From the NCBI GenBank assembly GCA_903772945.1, contig CAICTM010000374.1:7693-71692 (forward strand): a stretch of DNA of 64,000 bases. Reading direction: 5' to 3'. Position 1 is the first letter of the stretch. Each line of letters opens with the position of its first letter. Origin of the DNA: Seminavis robusta. Taxonomy: Eukaryota > Bacillariophyta > Bacillariophyceae > Naviculales > Naviculaceae. A program made the position numbers and the translations under genes. Under the pieces are notes generated by a model. That model ran no database searches and was not told where the DNA came from. It was given only the letters and a program-made list of their open reading frames with translations. Below are positions 11,674 to 22,231 of this stretch, piece after piece.

Positions 11674-14600
11674 CTAACTCAAAGCTGACGAAGAACTCAA
11701 CACCTGGCGCCACCGTTCATCTCGAACTTTCTGGAGGTTCTTGGGGTCCACATGGTGAGTTACGGCATACTGCTGTGGTCTCGAGGACGATGCGTAACCA
11801 ACGTGATGGTGGCCTCCAGGATATGGGCTCTGGATAACGTAGCGTGGTGGTGCATGTGGAATCTCCTTGGGTAATCGAGGCGTTTGGTGGCGGTACCCAC
11901 CCGAAGGGTCAGCTCTGCGATACTGGTGCGATGGGGCGTTCTGGTAGGAATGGTGGGGTTGAGCAACCACATACATCCTCCCAGACGGCGCCGGTGGCTT
12001 GTATGCAGCGGCACGGGTGGTAGGTTTAGGTGCCAAGTGGCTGTAAGACGGGGCCGTCGTTTGGTGCAAAAGTTGACTCGGACGACGAAGACTGGGTGGT
12101 TCTAACTCCTCAAGTCGATTCCGAAAGATGTCATTCTTGTTCTTGTTGTCAGAACGGGAGGCCGGAGCCTTACCATATTGAGGCCGCAGTGAGCTTTGCG
12201 AAGGTGCACTTGGTTGACTGTACTTTGATTGGGATTTTTTCGACGTGGCCCCAGGGGCCCGTCTTGCAGCTGCCACTTTTTCCGCGATTTTCTGTTGAAT
12301 AATCGCCATTCGTTGTTCTGTCGGCGTTAGCGGGAGACGCATTGTACTTTTCTTGGTAGTCTTTGGTTGTTCTTGTCGCGGATTCGCAGCAACGACAGGA
12401 GGTGCAACTTGCCGTGCCCTGTCAGCATCTCGGCCTCTATAATTGTCCCGAGATCTGCTGCTGGGTGCGTATTGAGGTGGCGCTGCTTGTCGGGGATCAT
12501 TCTGAGCTGAGATATAGTTGGCGGCAACTTGCGGCGGCGGGAACGAAGGTGCAGGGGGCAAACGATCTCTCTTGATTGCGTTGGATTCTTGGTCAGATCT
12601 CTGATAGTAACGAGAAATGGGCGGTGCAACTTGACGTCGCAGGGGTTTCCCATAGTCGTGCGTGAATTGTATTCCCTTCGGCTCCTTCGCACCATCCCTT
12701 TGGCGGATTGGTGCGGCTGGTGTCCACGTATGTGGGAGAGTGCGTTCTGGCACTGCCACTCTCTGCTGGGGTGGATTCGGTTGGGGTGGATGGACCCACT
12801 CCTCGGTTTGTGGTGCGGGTTCCGGTATGTTTTGTCTCAGCGGGGGCTGCTCCGGTTTGGGTGCTGCGCTCCTCACTTCACCGGAATATTGTGGTGTTCC
12901 AGTGCGCTGTCGTATTGCATGGCCGATGGCATCTTGCCTCTGCGATGGCAAGTTTAGAGCTGCCGCTCTATCAGAATATGCAAATGGGGCTCCTTGCGTA
13001 TTCGATGTATTGTTTCTCGCGGGAGTAGGGCCACCAACTTCGTCTCTTGCATCCGATTCATATACCGGCTGACGGAAGTAGTCCTGGTGTACCGGGATTT
13101 CTGGCTTGGAGCTCAGAGTAGAGCCGATGCTGTATGCTGGATTCGTTGCCTGGAGAGCATCGTTGATTTTTAAGCGAAGCCCGCGAATTTCCTTTTCGGC
13201 GTGAGTGAACGACTTTTCTAACCGGTCCTTTGCTTCTCTGTGCTTAGTCAGCGCTGAGAAAGCCTGCTGCAAATCCCCTTGCAAAGACTTCTTTTCCCCG
13301 TCGATCGTCAAAATTTGCGCTTCTAGCTCCATCGCCAGCTGGGCGAGCTCGTTCAGCATCGCCTCCTTTTCCCGCAAGAGCTCATCAGAAGCATCCTTGT
13401 CGATATGCATCTGAGCGAGTTCCTTCGTGAGCTGGTCAAGCCTACGACGCAGCTTCTCGTTCTGAGATTCCAAGGACTTCTGTTCCCCGTAAATACGAGA
13501 GACCTCGTTTTCCAGATCCACAATTGTCTTGCAGACCTCTGCGAGAAGGGCCTCTTTTTCCTGCAAAACTCTCTCTGTCGCCTCCTTCTCCGCCCGCATT
13601 TGGTCCCGTTCTCTTGTAGTTTGATCTAGCTGGGCTTTCAAGTAATCGCTTTCTGCGACGATATCATCCCATTTGTGACTCAAATCCCTCATCATCGCGT
13701 CCTTGCCTCTATCCGATCCAACAGGTTGGGTGGCGTTCTGTCCTCGCCAGGAGTGGCCCCGGGCTGTCGTCGGTGCTCCGTGAAGTAACGATGCCTTCAT
13801 TTCCGCCTCATTGATTGCCTTTTTGAGCGCGTCCTTGTCAGCTGCAGCCTGTCTGCTCTTTGCGACAAGGCCTTGAATCGAATCCTCCAGGTCAACGACG
13901 GATTGTGCCAAAGCGCCCGCAGGAGCTACAGCATTTTGCTGTGTCAACGTTTCTACTTGGGAATGAGTCTTGTTCAGAACTGTACGATCCGCCTCAAGGA
14001 GACCCTCAAGTCTCCTCAGGAAGCTATCAATTGATTGGCTAATCCCATCGTGACTTTCAGCAGGCTGGTTACGGGGAGGCACTGCGGCAGCTTTGGTGAT
14101 ATCGTTCAGCGTTCGCTCCAGTGCAGCCTTCGAAAGCATAGCATCGTTGTATTGTCGCTTCGTGCGTTCGAGTTCCAACTTCAGCATGTTAGTGTCATAC
14201 GCAGGCGCGCTGCTTGCAGGTGCCATGCCGGTTATTTGGTCTCGAAGAGGCTGGGTGCTGCTCGGAGGTGCCCTGCCGCCAGTTATCTGTTCCCGAATAG
14301 ATGGAGAACTGCTCGGAGGTGCAACCAGCATTCCCTGCTGGGGAATGTATTGAGTGTTTTGCGCAGGTGCCCCGGCTGTTATCTGGTCCCGAACAGGCGG
14401 GGGGCTGCTCGTCGCTCCCTGCAATGGGAGTGCACTAGAAGGAGCCTTGCTGGCTGCTGCTTCTTCCCGAGCCTTGGAAAGCGCCGCTAGTACACCCGCT
14501 TGCGATTGCGGTGCTTTCCCGGTCCCCGCACCAGCATCAAATGCCTCAATAGAGCCATCGGATTCACCACCGGAATGAACCACCAGCATGTTGTCCTTCT

Positions 14601-17600
14601 TCTTTTCTGCTGTTGAAACTGAAACACCTGGACACTTGTCTTTGTGCCCTCCACTTCCCCAATGCCATTTCATACAGTCATCTGAGCAATATGAAACTCC
14701 ATTGCACTTGGGGCATGTCTTCATTCCTTCCGGGACAAACTCTGCCTCGGTCCCACATGCCTCACATTTGGAGGGGATGGCAGGCGGCTTTGCTGCAACC
14801 TCAGCCCGTGCCTTGGAGAGAGCCGCGAGAATCCCCTCTTTGCCTTGAGGAGCTTCCTCGTGGCCACCAAAGGCCTCTATGGAGCCATCATCACCATCGT
14901 CGGGCAGCACAACTGCTCTGTCCTTGCTCCTATCGGCAACGGAAGCACCAGGACAGCTACTCTTGTGGCCACCTGAATTCCAATCCCATTTCATGCAGTC
15001 CTCGGAGCAATACGGCACAGTTCTGCACTTAGGGCACATATGCATTCCTTCTGGCACAAACTCCTTGTCCATGCCGCAAGCCTTGCACTTGACCGGTCCA
15101 TCCTTTGACCTGGAAAGTGCAGCAATGATTGCAGCTTTAGTAGGAGGAGCTCCAGCACCATCTGATTTCAGCGAGAAAGCTTCAATGGAATTGTCGTCCC
15201 TAACCTTTGCGTTGGAGATACTGTTGGTGTTTCGTTCATCATCAGACAAACCCGGACACTCTTTGCTGTGTCCTCCAACCTCCCAGTGCCACGACATGCA
15301 ATCGAGAGAACAGTATGGCACCAATTTGCATCGAGGGCAGCTTCTCATGCCTTCCGACACAAACTCTTCATCCATGCCACAGGCCTTGCACTCTACGAGA
15401 TCTGACTGTTGAACGATTCCTCGCGGCTTGGCCAATGATGGAGTCTTAGAGGATGACGCAGTCGCTGCCGCCGCCTCTTCTCGCGCTTTGGCCAGAGCAG
15501 CCATGATGGATTGAGGCTTTGCGTTGGCAGCGTTAGGATCAAATGCGTCTATTGATCCTTCCGAATCATGGCTGGGGGCCTGGTTGATTGTGTGCCCCCC
15601 TCCTGTTGATGTCCCCGTACATTCATCCTTGTGCCCCCCACTGTTCCAATGCCACACCATGCAGTCCTTCGAGCAATAAGGGACCTGCGAACACTTTGGA
15701 CAAGTCTGCAACCCCTCAGGGACAAACTCTTTGTCCATCCCACAGGAAATACAAGCTTTCATTGTTGACATTGGAGCTGGTTTCTTTGCTGCTGCAGCAG
15801 CAGTCTGTGTTCGCGCTGCTGCAAGCGCAGCCAAAACACCTTCCTTTGACTTGGGGCCGCCTGAAGCCTCAGCATTGGGATCAAATGCAACTATGGAGCC
15901 TTCGGAATCATTCCCAGTGTGGGTTGGCTTTTGCAAGCTTCTAGTTCGTTCAGGCACGCTGACCCCACCACAGGAGTGGCTGTGCCCACCACCTTCCCAA
16001 TCCCATTCCATACAATCAACAGAGCAATAGGGGACCTGAGAACACTTTGAACACATAATCATTCCATCTGGCACAAATTCCTTCTCCACACCACATGCCT
16101 TGCACTTGTCCTTTGGAATGGAGGCAGCTTGTGCCTTACTTTGTGCCTCTGCACGAGCTTTTGCAAGGGCAGCAAGAAGTCCCTCCTTGGACTCAGGTGC
16201 GCCAACTTCTTCGGGCCCTCCGAAGGCATCAATTGAGCCATCAGAATCATTGCTGCTGGTTGTCAAAGGAGCACCTTTTCGTTCAGCATCTGTGACCCCA
16301 CCACAGGATTTNNNNNNNNGGCACAAATTCCTTCTCCACACCACATGCCTTGCACTTGTCCTTTGGAATGGAGGCAGCTTGTGCCTTGCTTTGTGCCTCT
16401 GCACGAGCTTTTGCAAGGGCAGCAAGAAGTCCCTCCTTAGACTCAGGTGCGCCAACTTCTTCGGGCCCTCCGAAGGCATCAATTGAGCCATCAGAATCAT
16501 TGCTGCTGGTTGTCAAAGGAGCACCTTTTCGTTCAGCCTCTGTGGCACCCTTGCAAACCATCTTATGCCCACCTTGGACCCAGTGCCATTCCATACAGTC
16601 AACAGAGCAATATGTAACTTCAAAGCATCTAACACATGTTTTCATGCCATCTGGGGCAAATTCCTCCTGAGTTCCACACGACTGACAAGATTTCGCCGTT
16701 GCAGCGGGGCTGCTCTGTTGTTCTGTTTTGGCAGTGGCTTCAGCGCGAGCTTTGGCCAAAGCAGCCATCACTCCCTGTGCCGATTGAGGTTCGTTTGACG
16801 CATTTTCCGCTCCAGGATCAAATGCATCAATTGACTGCTCAGAGCCCTCATCTTCCTCTTTGATGATACCGAGTGAAGATGAAGCGACCGAAACCCTGCG
16901 TTCATCGTCTGCGATCCCCGTGCACTCTTTCTTGTGACCCTCATTCCAGTGCCACTGTTTACATTCAATCGAACAGTACGGAATTTCATGACAAGCGGAA
17001 CAGTATATCATTCCCTCAGAAACATAATCAGATTCCATCCCACAAGCATGACATTCTTCTGCCGTGTCCTCCAGGGTTTCCTTGTCAATTTTTCCTTTGT
17101 CGCCAGTCCAGGATGCGCGAAACGAGACGTTGTGGCATGCAGAGCAAGTGGACATTCCACCAGTGAAGTATGCAGCTTTCGCTCCACAGGCGGAACACAG
17201 TTGCGCTTCTCCCCGTGATTCGTTGGTATCGTCACCGATCGGGCTTGGTTTCTCCCTGGTTGTTGCAATGGCTTTGCCACCTGTACTTGAACTCTCTTCG
17301 TCGCTGTCAGAGTCGTCAAGTGAAGACTTCGGTTTCTGTTTCGGTGCAGGTGTTGTTGCCTTTGTCTTCTTCTCACTGGTGCTTTCATCACTCTCCTCAT
17401 CACTGGATTCCAGGGCTGATTTCTTCTTTGGCGGTGATTTTTGAGCAGGAGCTGTGGCTTTTGCCTTTTTCTTCTCACTGGTGCTATCATCACTCTCCTC
17501 ATCACTGGATTCCAGGGCTGATTTCTTCTTTGGCGGTGATTTTTGAGCAGGAGCTGCGGCTTTTGCCTTTTTCTTCTCACTGGTGCTCTCATCACTCTCC

Positions 17601-19423
17601 TCATCACTGGATTCCAGGACTGATTTCTTCTTTGGCGGTGATTTTTGAGCAGGAGCTGTGGCTTTTGCCTTTTTCTTTTCGCTGGTGCTATCATCGCTCT
17701 CATATTCACTATCTGAATCCAGCACTGACTTCTTTTTTGACGGCCCGGGGGGTGCAGCTTTTGCCTTCTTTTTACTGGTGCTGTCATCACTGTCATATTC
17801 GCTGTCTGATTCTAGCACTGACTTCTTCTTTGGAGATGATTTTGGAGCAGGGGCTGCAGCTTTTGTCTTCTTCTCACTGGTGCTGTCATCACTCTCATAT
17901 TCACAATCTGAATCCAGCACTGACTTCTTTTTAGGTGGTGACTTTGGTGCAGGAGTCGTAGCTTTGGTCTTTTTCTTCTCGCTGGTGCTGTCATCACTCT
18001 CATACTCGCTGTCGGAGTCTAGCACTGACTTCTTTTTGGGTGGTGCGGTGCAGGAGGCAGCTTTTTTTTTTTCACTGGTGCTATCATCACTCTCATATTC
18101 GCTGTCGGAGTCCAGCGCTGACTTCTTTTTGGGTGGTGACTTTGGTGCAGGAGCTGCAGCTTGGTCTTTTTCTTCTCACTGGTGCTTCATCACTCTCATA
18201 TTCGCTGTCGAGTCCAGCACTGACTTCTTTTTGGGCGATGTTGTCGCTGGCTCCTCTGCTTCCTTCTTGGGAGGAGTTGGTGGTTTCTCTTTGTACGCTG
18301 GAACAGGGGCATCGGCTTCCCGATCAACGGGGTTCCTGAATTCTTCTTCGTCGTCATGACCCGATAGTTCCTCCGAATAGGAGGAATCGCTATCTTTCAA
18401 GACTGACGCAGTGCTCTCCTGGCGTTGCAGCCCCCGTTCCAGTGATTTGTCGTCTTCGTCCGAGTCTAAGTTGGATTCCTCATCCTGGTCTCCATCATGC
18501 TCGTCTCCACCACCCATGTCTACATCGTCATCACCTGCCGGTGCTTTTTCGTTTGTGACTGGATCTTCCTCGTCCGAGTCTGAGATTGCGTCCTCATCCT
18601 CGTCTCCACCTCCCATGTCTAAATCGTCATCATCCGCCGGTGTTTTGTTGTTGGCGACTGGATCTTCCTCGTCCGAGTCTGAGATGGCGTCCTCATCCTG
18701 ATCTCCACCTCCCATGTCTAAATCATCATCCGCTGTTGTTTTGTTGTTTGTGACTGGATCTTCCTCGTCCGAGTCTGAGATTGCGTCCTCATCCTCGTCT
18801 CCACCTCCCATGTCTACATCGTCATCATCTGCCGATGCTTTATTGTTTGCGACTGGGTCTCCCTCGTCTGAATCTGAGATGGCGTCCTCATCCTCATCTC
18901 CACCTCCCATGTCAACGTCACTACCATCGTCCACTTCGGACCCGCTGTCAAGATCAGCTGCTCTATTGTCGTCTCCTCCTTCGTCTCCTGAATCCGATAT
19001 GTTTCCCTCTGAATCAGAAATCACATCAGGCTCATCATCCATGTCGCCTGAAGCATGCTGTTTCTGGGGTGGTACCCGAGAGGACTCTTCGTCGTCAGAA
19101 TCAGAAATATTATCACCATCATCGACGTCGTCATCGTCATAAGAGCTCTGCTTCTTGGCGGGTGCCGACTCTTCGTCTGAATCGGAAACCATCCCATCAT
19201 CATAGTCGTCATCATAGTCATCATCGTCCAACTCATCCTCATCCTGGGCTTTCTTCTTGGGAGGAGGCCTAGACGACTCTTCATCCGAGTCGGAAATGGC
19301 ATCAGAATCCGATTCGTCTAGATAAGATTGCTGCTTGGCTGACGATGCTTTGGGCTTTTGGAATTCACTGCTGGACTCGGAAATGTAGGATCCAGAGGAG
19401 ACGTCGTCTTCGTCACTGTCCAT
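11674..19423 (-). CDS. Giant multi-MYND zinc-finger protein with acidic and Lys/Ser repeats and a coiled coil (assembly-damaged)
   Basis: Reads on the minus strand from ATG 19423 (MDSDEDDVSSG) to a stop at 11674, roughly 2,580 codons. Order: (1) acidic Asp/Ser/Glu region with about five 29-33-residue repeats containing VDMGGGDEDEDAISDSDEED; (2) about ten KKKSVLDSDSEYESDDSTSEKK-type repeats; (3) about nine MYND-like fingers, C-x2-C...C-x2-C-x4-YCS-x2-C...H-x3-C, the first degenerate, separated by linkers with DGSI(D/E)AF and AALAKARAEA; (4) a coiled coil (about 13150-14190); (5) a Pro/Arg/Gln-rich tail ending RWRQVLSSSSALS. MYND fingers usually bind short Pro-containing peptides; no SET domain is present. 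The frame is interrupted by an 8-N gap (16312-16319). Three single-base losses at about 18160-18212, relative to the repeat consensus, together keep the reading frame. Both look like assembly errors in repeats rather than gene death. Confidence 0.7.
16070..16543. repeat. ~225-bp near-perfect direct duplication flanking an 8-N gap
   Basis: 16070-16296 and 16320-16546 are the same sequence offset by exactly 250 bp with only a few differences (for example near 16138/16388 and 16195/16445). They are separated by eight Ns at 16312-16319. On the minus strand each copy encodes the end of one linker and the first Cys pair of a finger (CKACGVEKEFV). The left side of the gap resumes inside the tail of a finger (SCGG), so the true missing piece probably encodes most of one MYND finger, around 100 bp rather than 8. 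Confidence 0.85.
17340..18230 (-). repeat. Lys/Ser/Asp coding tandem repeats (~81-96 bp)
   Basis: About ten imperfect copies encode KKKS(V/A)L(D/E)S...ESDDSTSEKKKAKA.APA.KSPP inside the multi-MYND gene. Acidic SDSE-type and ESSDEESDD-type variants alternate. Copies at about 17400-17650 are nearly identical. The final copies at 18145-18215 carry three one-base losses relative to their neighbours. Confidence 0.85.
18480..18960 (-). repeat. Acidic coding tandem repeats (~90-100 bp)
   Basis: About five copies encode DVDMGGGDEDEDAISDSDEEDPV followed by a short N/K/A linker, inside the N-terminal part of the multi-MYND gene. They match strongly at DNA level, which indicates recent unequal exchange or slippage. 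Confidence 0.85.
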
Positions 19424-20511
19424 GATGGTAGCAATGGCTGTGGTAAATATTGATGGAGGCACAGCTTGTCCTCCTGTCTATCTATATTGCTCTTATGAAA
19501 TATGCTGCTCTGGTACCGTGGAAGGAACTGGGAGCAGTCAGCACACACTCTGTGTCTTCTATCTGTTGTTTGCTGGGTACCGTGTTCTATCGGGGATGTC
19601 GCTGCTTGGGTTTGTGCCGAGAAGGGAAGTCTCATTTTTGTTGGTGGCAGCATCACAATTCGGACTTTTTCTCGCTTTGATGACATTCTCGTCAGAATGG
19701 CTCAAAAATGTCAAAACCTGGGTCATTTTGTCTGTCCTTCGACGAAATCCTGTATTGGCATTCCCTTGGGCTCTCAAACCGTGGTCGGAAATCTGTCGCC
19801 TTTGCCCAGCACCCCCCTTTTTGAGTCCACCCTGCACTCACTACAAAATACTTTTTAGACTGTATCACTCATCACTTTGGGGTTTCTCTGACCATGGATG
19901 GCTAGCTAGTTCAATGACGAGGAAGACGATCACTTAATTAATTAGTTAGTCTAGACTTGAGCTCAAGCGCTGAGCTCACATTGGTCGGGATTGAGTGTTT
20001 GTCTCCTTTGACATCTGTTTTAGCAGTATGCGAGTCCTACCAGTCCACTGCAGGGGCGGTGCAGGCATGTGACGAATGCCAGATTCAACCAAAGAGATGA
20101 CACGCACCACCATGATTGTCATGCTCCCATGAGATGATACTTTTTTAATGAGAAAAATGCACGTACGGTACCGGTACTGTAGCAAGTTGAATAGACCTGG
20201 CTCGAGAGCCTCTTGGCTTCCTCTGCTCTCTACCTCTTCCCCACCAGTACCGTTACCCCATCAACCTCAGCAACATCTCGGTCGTTTAGCGTATTCTCAT
20301 AGCCATGTCCCATTCCGTCCTCGTTGATTGCAGAGAGTTGGGACCATCCATTCATGACTCGATCCAGGATGTATCCATGACAGGAAGCACAACAGTGCAG
20401 GCTGTGTGAGCTGCATCTTAGACAGTGCAGTTGAGACCCTGTCGTTGCTATGCACTTTCAATTTGATGCACTCTCTTTCTAAGGAATTACCTGACAATGG
20501 GATGGTCCACT
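19424..20511. other. Intergenic spacer, 5' flank of the multi-MYND gene
   Basis: About 1.1 kb between two minus-strand genes. Several open frames of 60-170 codons overlap on both strands, but none shows domain-like sequence or shared frame use. The only pattern I see is short palindromes: TTAATTAATTAG at about 19933 and a CGTACGGTACCGGTAC cluster at about 20162-20176. Confidence 0.55.
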
Positions 20512-21330
20512 CTAACAGTCCGCAGAGTTTGTCATGGGAAACGGTGCTGGCGCAGGTGCCTGCAATCGTTGTTGGTGGCCAGCAGGATTGATTTTCACCT
20601 TGAGAAATCCTCTATATCCATCCTCCAGTGTTTCGGTCTTGACTGCCAGAAAGAATCGTTCCAGAGACACCATAAAGGGACCATACTTCTCATTGGTATC
20701 CAGGACGAGCACATATTCCTTGTCATCGCGGGTCTGTATCAACCCTCCCACTGGACTCCAATGACCCGCCCATGCACGATACCGTGCTTCCTCTTCGGTA
20801 CTCCGTTCGGAATAGAACAGGGGCGTTCGATGAAAATTGGCCAACAGTCGATAATCGGGAGAATTGACATATTGTTGGAGCATGGCACGGAATTGATCCA
20901 AGGTAGTTTTGCGTTCCATAAAGATGGCGTCCACATCCGTAAACTGATGGGGGACGCAGTTCACAATGAGATACTCGGCTAAAGAATACATGGAATATCC
21001 TCTTCCATGATCGGGATACTGCACAAAATAGGGTGGATTCAATGACGTCAGTACGGTATTGACTGTGGCCATTCCGCAGTACCCTGACACTGGTTGGAAG
21101 CACATGGCATTGCGAATAATCTCTTTTCGAATGTTAGCATTTGGAGGCGATTTCTTGTGGCGCTTCCTATTGTAGGGACTGATGGCCCATGCTTGACGCA
21201 GCAGATTGTTGTCGTGAAATTCGGGGGAATGAATGATGGAAGGTTCTCCCGTCTCCATGGCCCGATTGTGCCGTACCAAGGAACGATACGTTCGATGACT
21301 GTCACTCATCTTATTAGGCAATTGAAACAA
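20512..21330 (-). CDS. Phytochelatin-synthase-like papain-fold enzyme
   Basis: A single exon of 272 residues from ATG 21330 (ATG 21309 is an alternative). The core matches phytochelatin synthase (PF05023). It has catalytic Cys85 in FQPVSGYCGMATV, His190 in AGHWSPVGGL and Asp211 in VLVLDTNEKYG, in the right order and spacing, followed by the GYRGFLKV strand. Phytochelatin synthases are gamma-glutamylcysteine dipeptidyl transpeptidases that build metal-binding (gamma-Glu-Cys)n-Gly from glutathione, or cleave glutathione conjugates. Only the catalytic domain is present; the Cys-rich C-terminal sensor domain of plant enzymes is missing, as in bacterial and some algal forms. The tail after residue 250 is Pro/Ala-rich. 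No targeting peptide is obvious, so it is probably cytosolic. Confidence 0.8.
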   Translation of the reverse strand: MFQLPNKMSDSHRTYRSLVRHNRAMETGEPSIIHSPEFHDNNLLRQAWAISPYNRKRHKKSPPNANIRKEIIRNAMCFQPVSGYCGMATVNTVLTSLNPPYFVQYPDHGRGYSMYSLAEYLIVNCVPHQFTDVDAIFMERKTTLDQFRAMLQQYVNSPDYRLLANFHRTPLFYSERSTEEEARYRAWAGHWSPVGGLIQTRDDKEYVLVLDTNEKYGPFMVSLERFFLAVKTETLEDGYRGFLKVKINPAGHQQRLQAPAPAPFPMTNSADC

Positions 21331-22231
21331 GTTCAGGAATCAGGTGGTCGGTGTTATGGCATCGTGGACCTCAACACGGAACCGTCTGGTGCTGATCTTT
21401 GTGCTCTGTGCTTTTGAGCTGCTTAGTGTGCGTGGGTTTGTCGGAGCCTTCCATGAAAGTCGAAGATGTTCCTCCCTCGGTTTCAGTCACGGGCTGTTCA
21501 TGACCATTGTAAGCAAGGGTGATATTCTGCCGTGTCGCGTCGTCACGTCGTCACGTCACGGTCACTTGGATCGGAGCCAAAGCGAGGGCAACAATCGACA
21601 CCCAGAATTCAATCTATTACATGTATGCTGGCTACCGGTACGTACCGTACAGTACTACAGAAGACATGTTACAAGTTACAAGGACACAAGCTAGAAAACT
21701 GCCCACAATTCCGCTCTGGAAGCAATGACGAATGTCACCGATGACATGCTCGTCTGTTCTGCTCCATGGGTGCAGCCTGCGACCCAATGCAACCTTTGAT
21801 TTCCTCCAACTCACCAGAACGGAATCTGCCTTTGCACCCTTTGCATCTCTGGCGGGCCCGGATGTTACCATATCTCGGAAACCTCTTCAGGAACCTTTGA
21901 CCATCAGCTTGCCCAAGAAGTCTGCTCTGCATCTTTCACCGCCGCTAGTACGACACTAGTTCCACACGTGTATCTGTGCCAGCATGGCTACAGGATCAAG
22001 GAAACGAGCTTTAAATAATTACTACTTTCAAAATCGAAAGCTCATGATCTCCCATCATGACTCGTCGTCATCTTTGAAAACATGCATTGAGAGCAGGACG
22101 TTGATTGCACAGCACACAGACTTTGTCCAGCTCCCTTGTCTTTTTACTGAATGCTGATGGTTTGGTTGTTGGGTTTGGCTTGGTTTGGTTCCAATTGTTT
22201 CCGAGTCACAAGTCACAACAAAGTGTAAGCT
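21331..22231. other. Intergenic spacer between the phytochelatin-synthase-like gene and flavohemoglobin
   Basis: About 900 bp, holding the promoter of the phytochelatin-synthase-like gene (minus strand) and the 3' UTR of flavohemoglobin. No credible coding sequence. A cluster of GTAC/CCGG palindromes lies at 21630-21655, and CGTCACGTCGTCACGTCACGG-type direct repeats lie at 21538-21560. Confidence 0.55.

Noticed and set aside
17170-17934. 254-codon His/Leu/Ser-rich plus-strand frame
   Set aside because: Antisense of the KKKSVLDS repeats.
5354-18960. Regularly spaced repeats that could suggest a CRISPR array
   Set aside because: They are in-frame protein repeats in eukaryotic genes, with no equal-length unique spacers and no cas genes.
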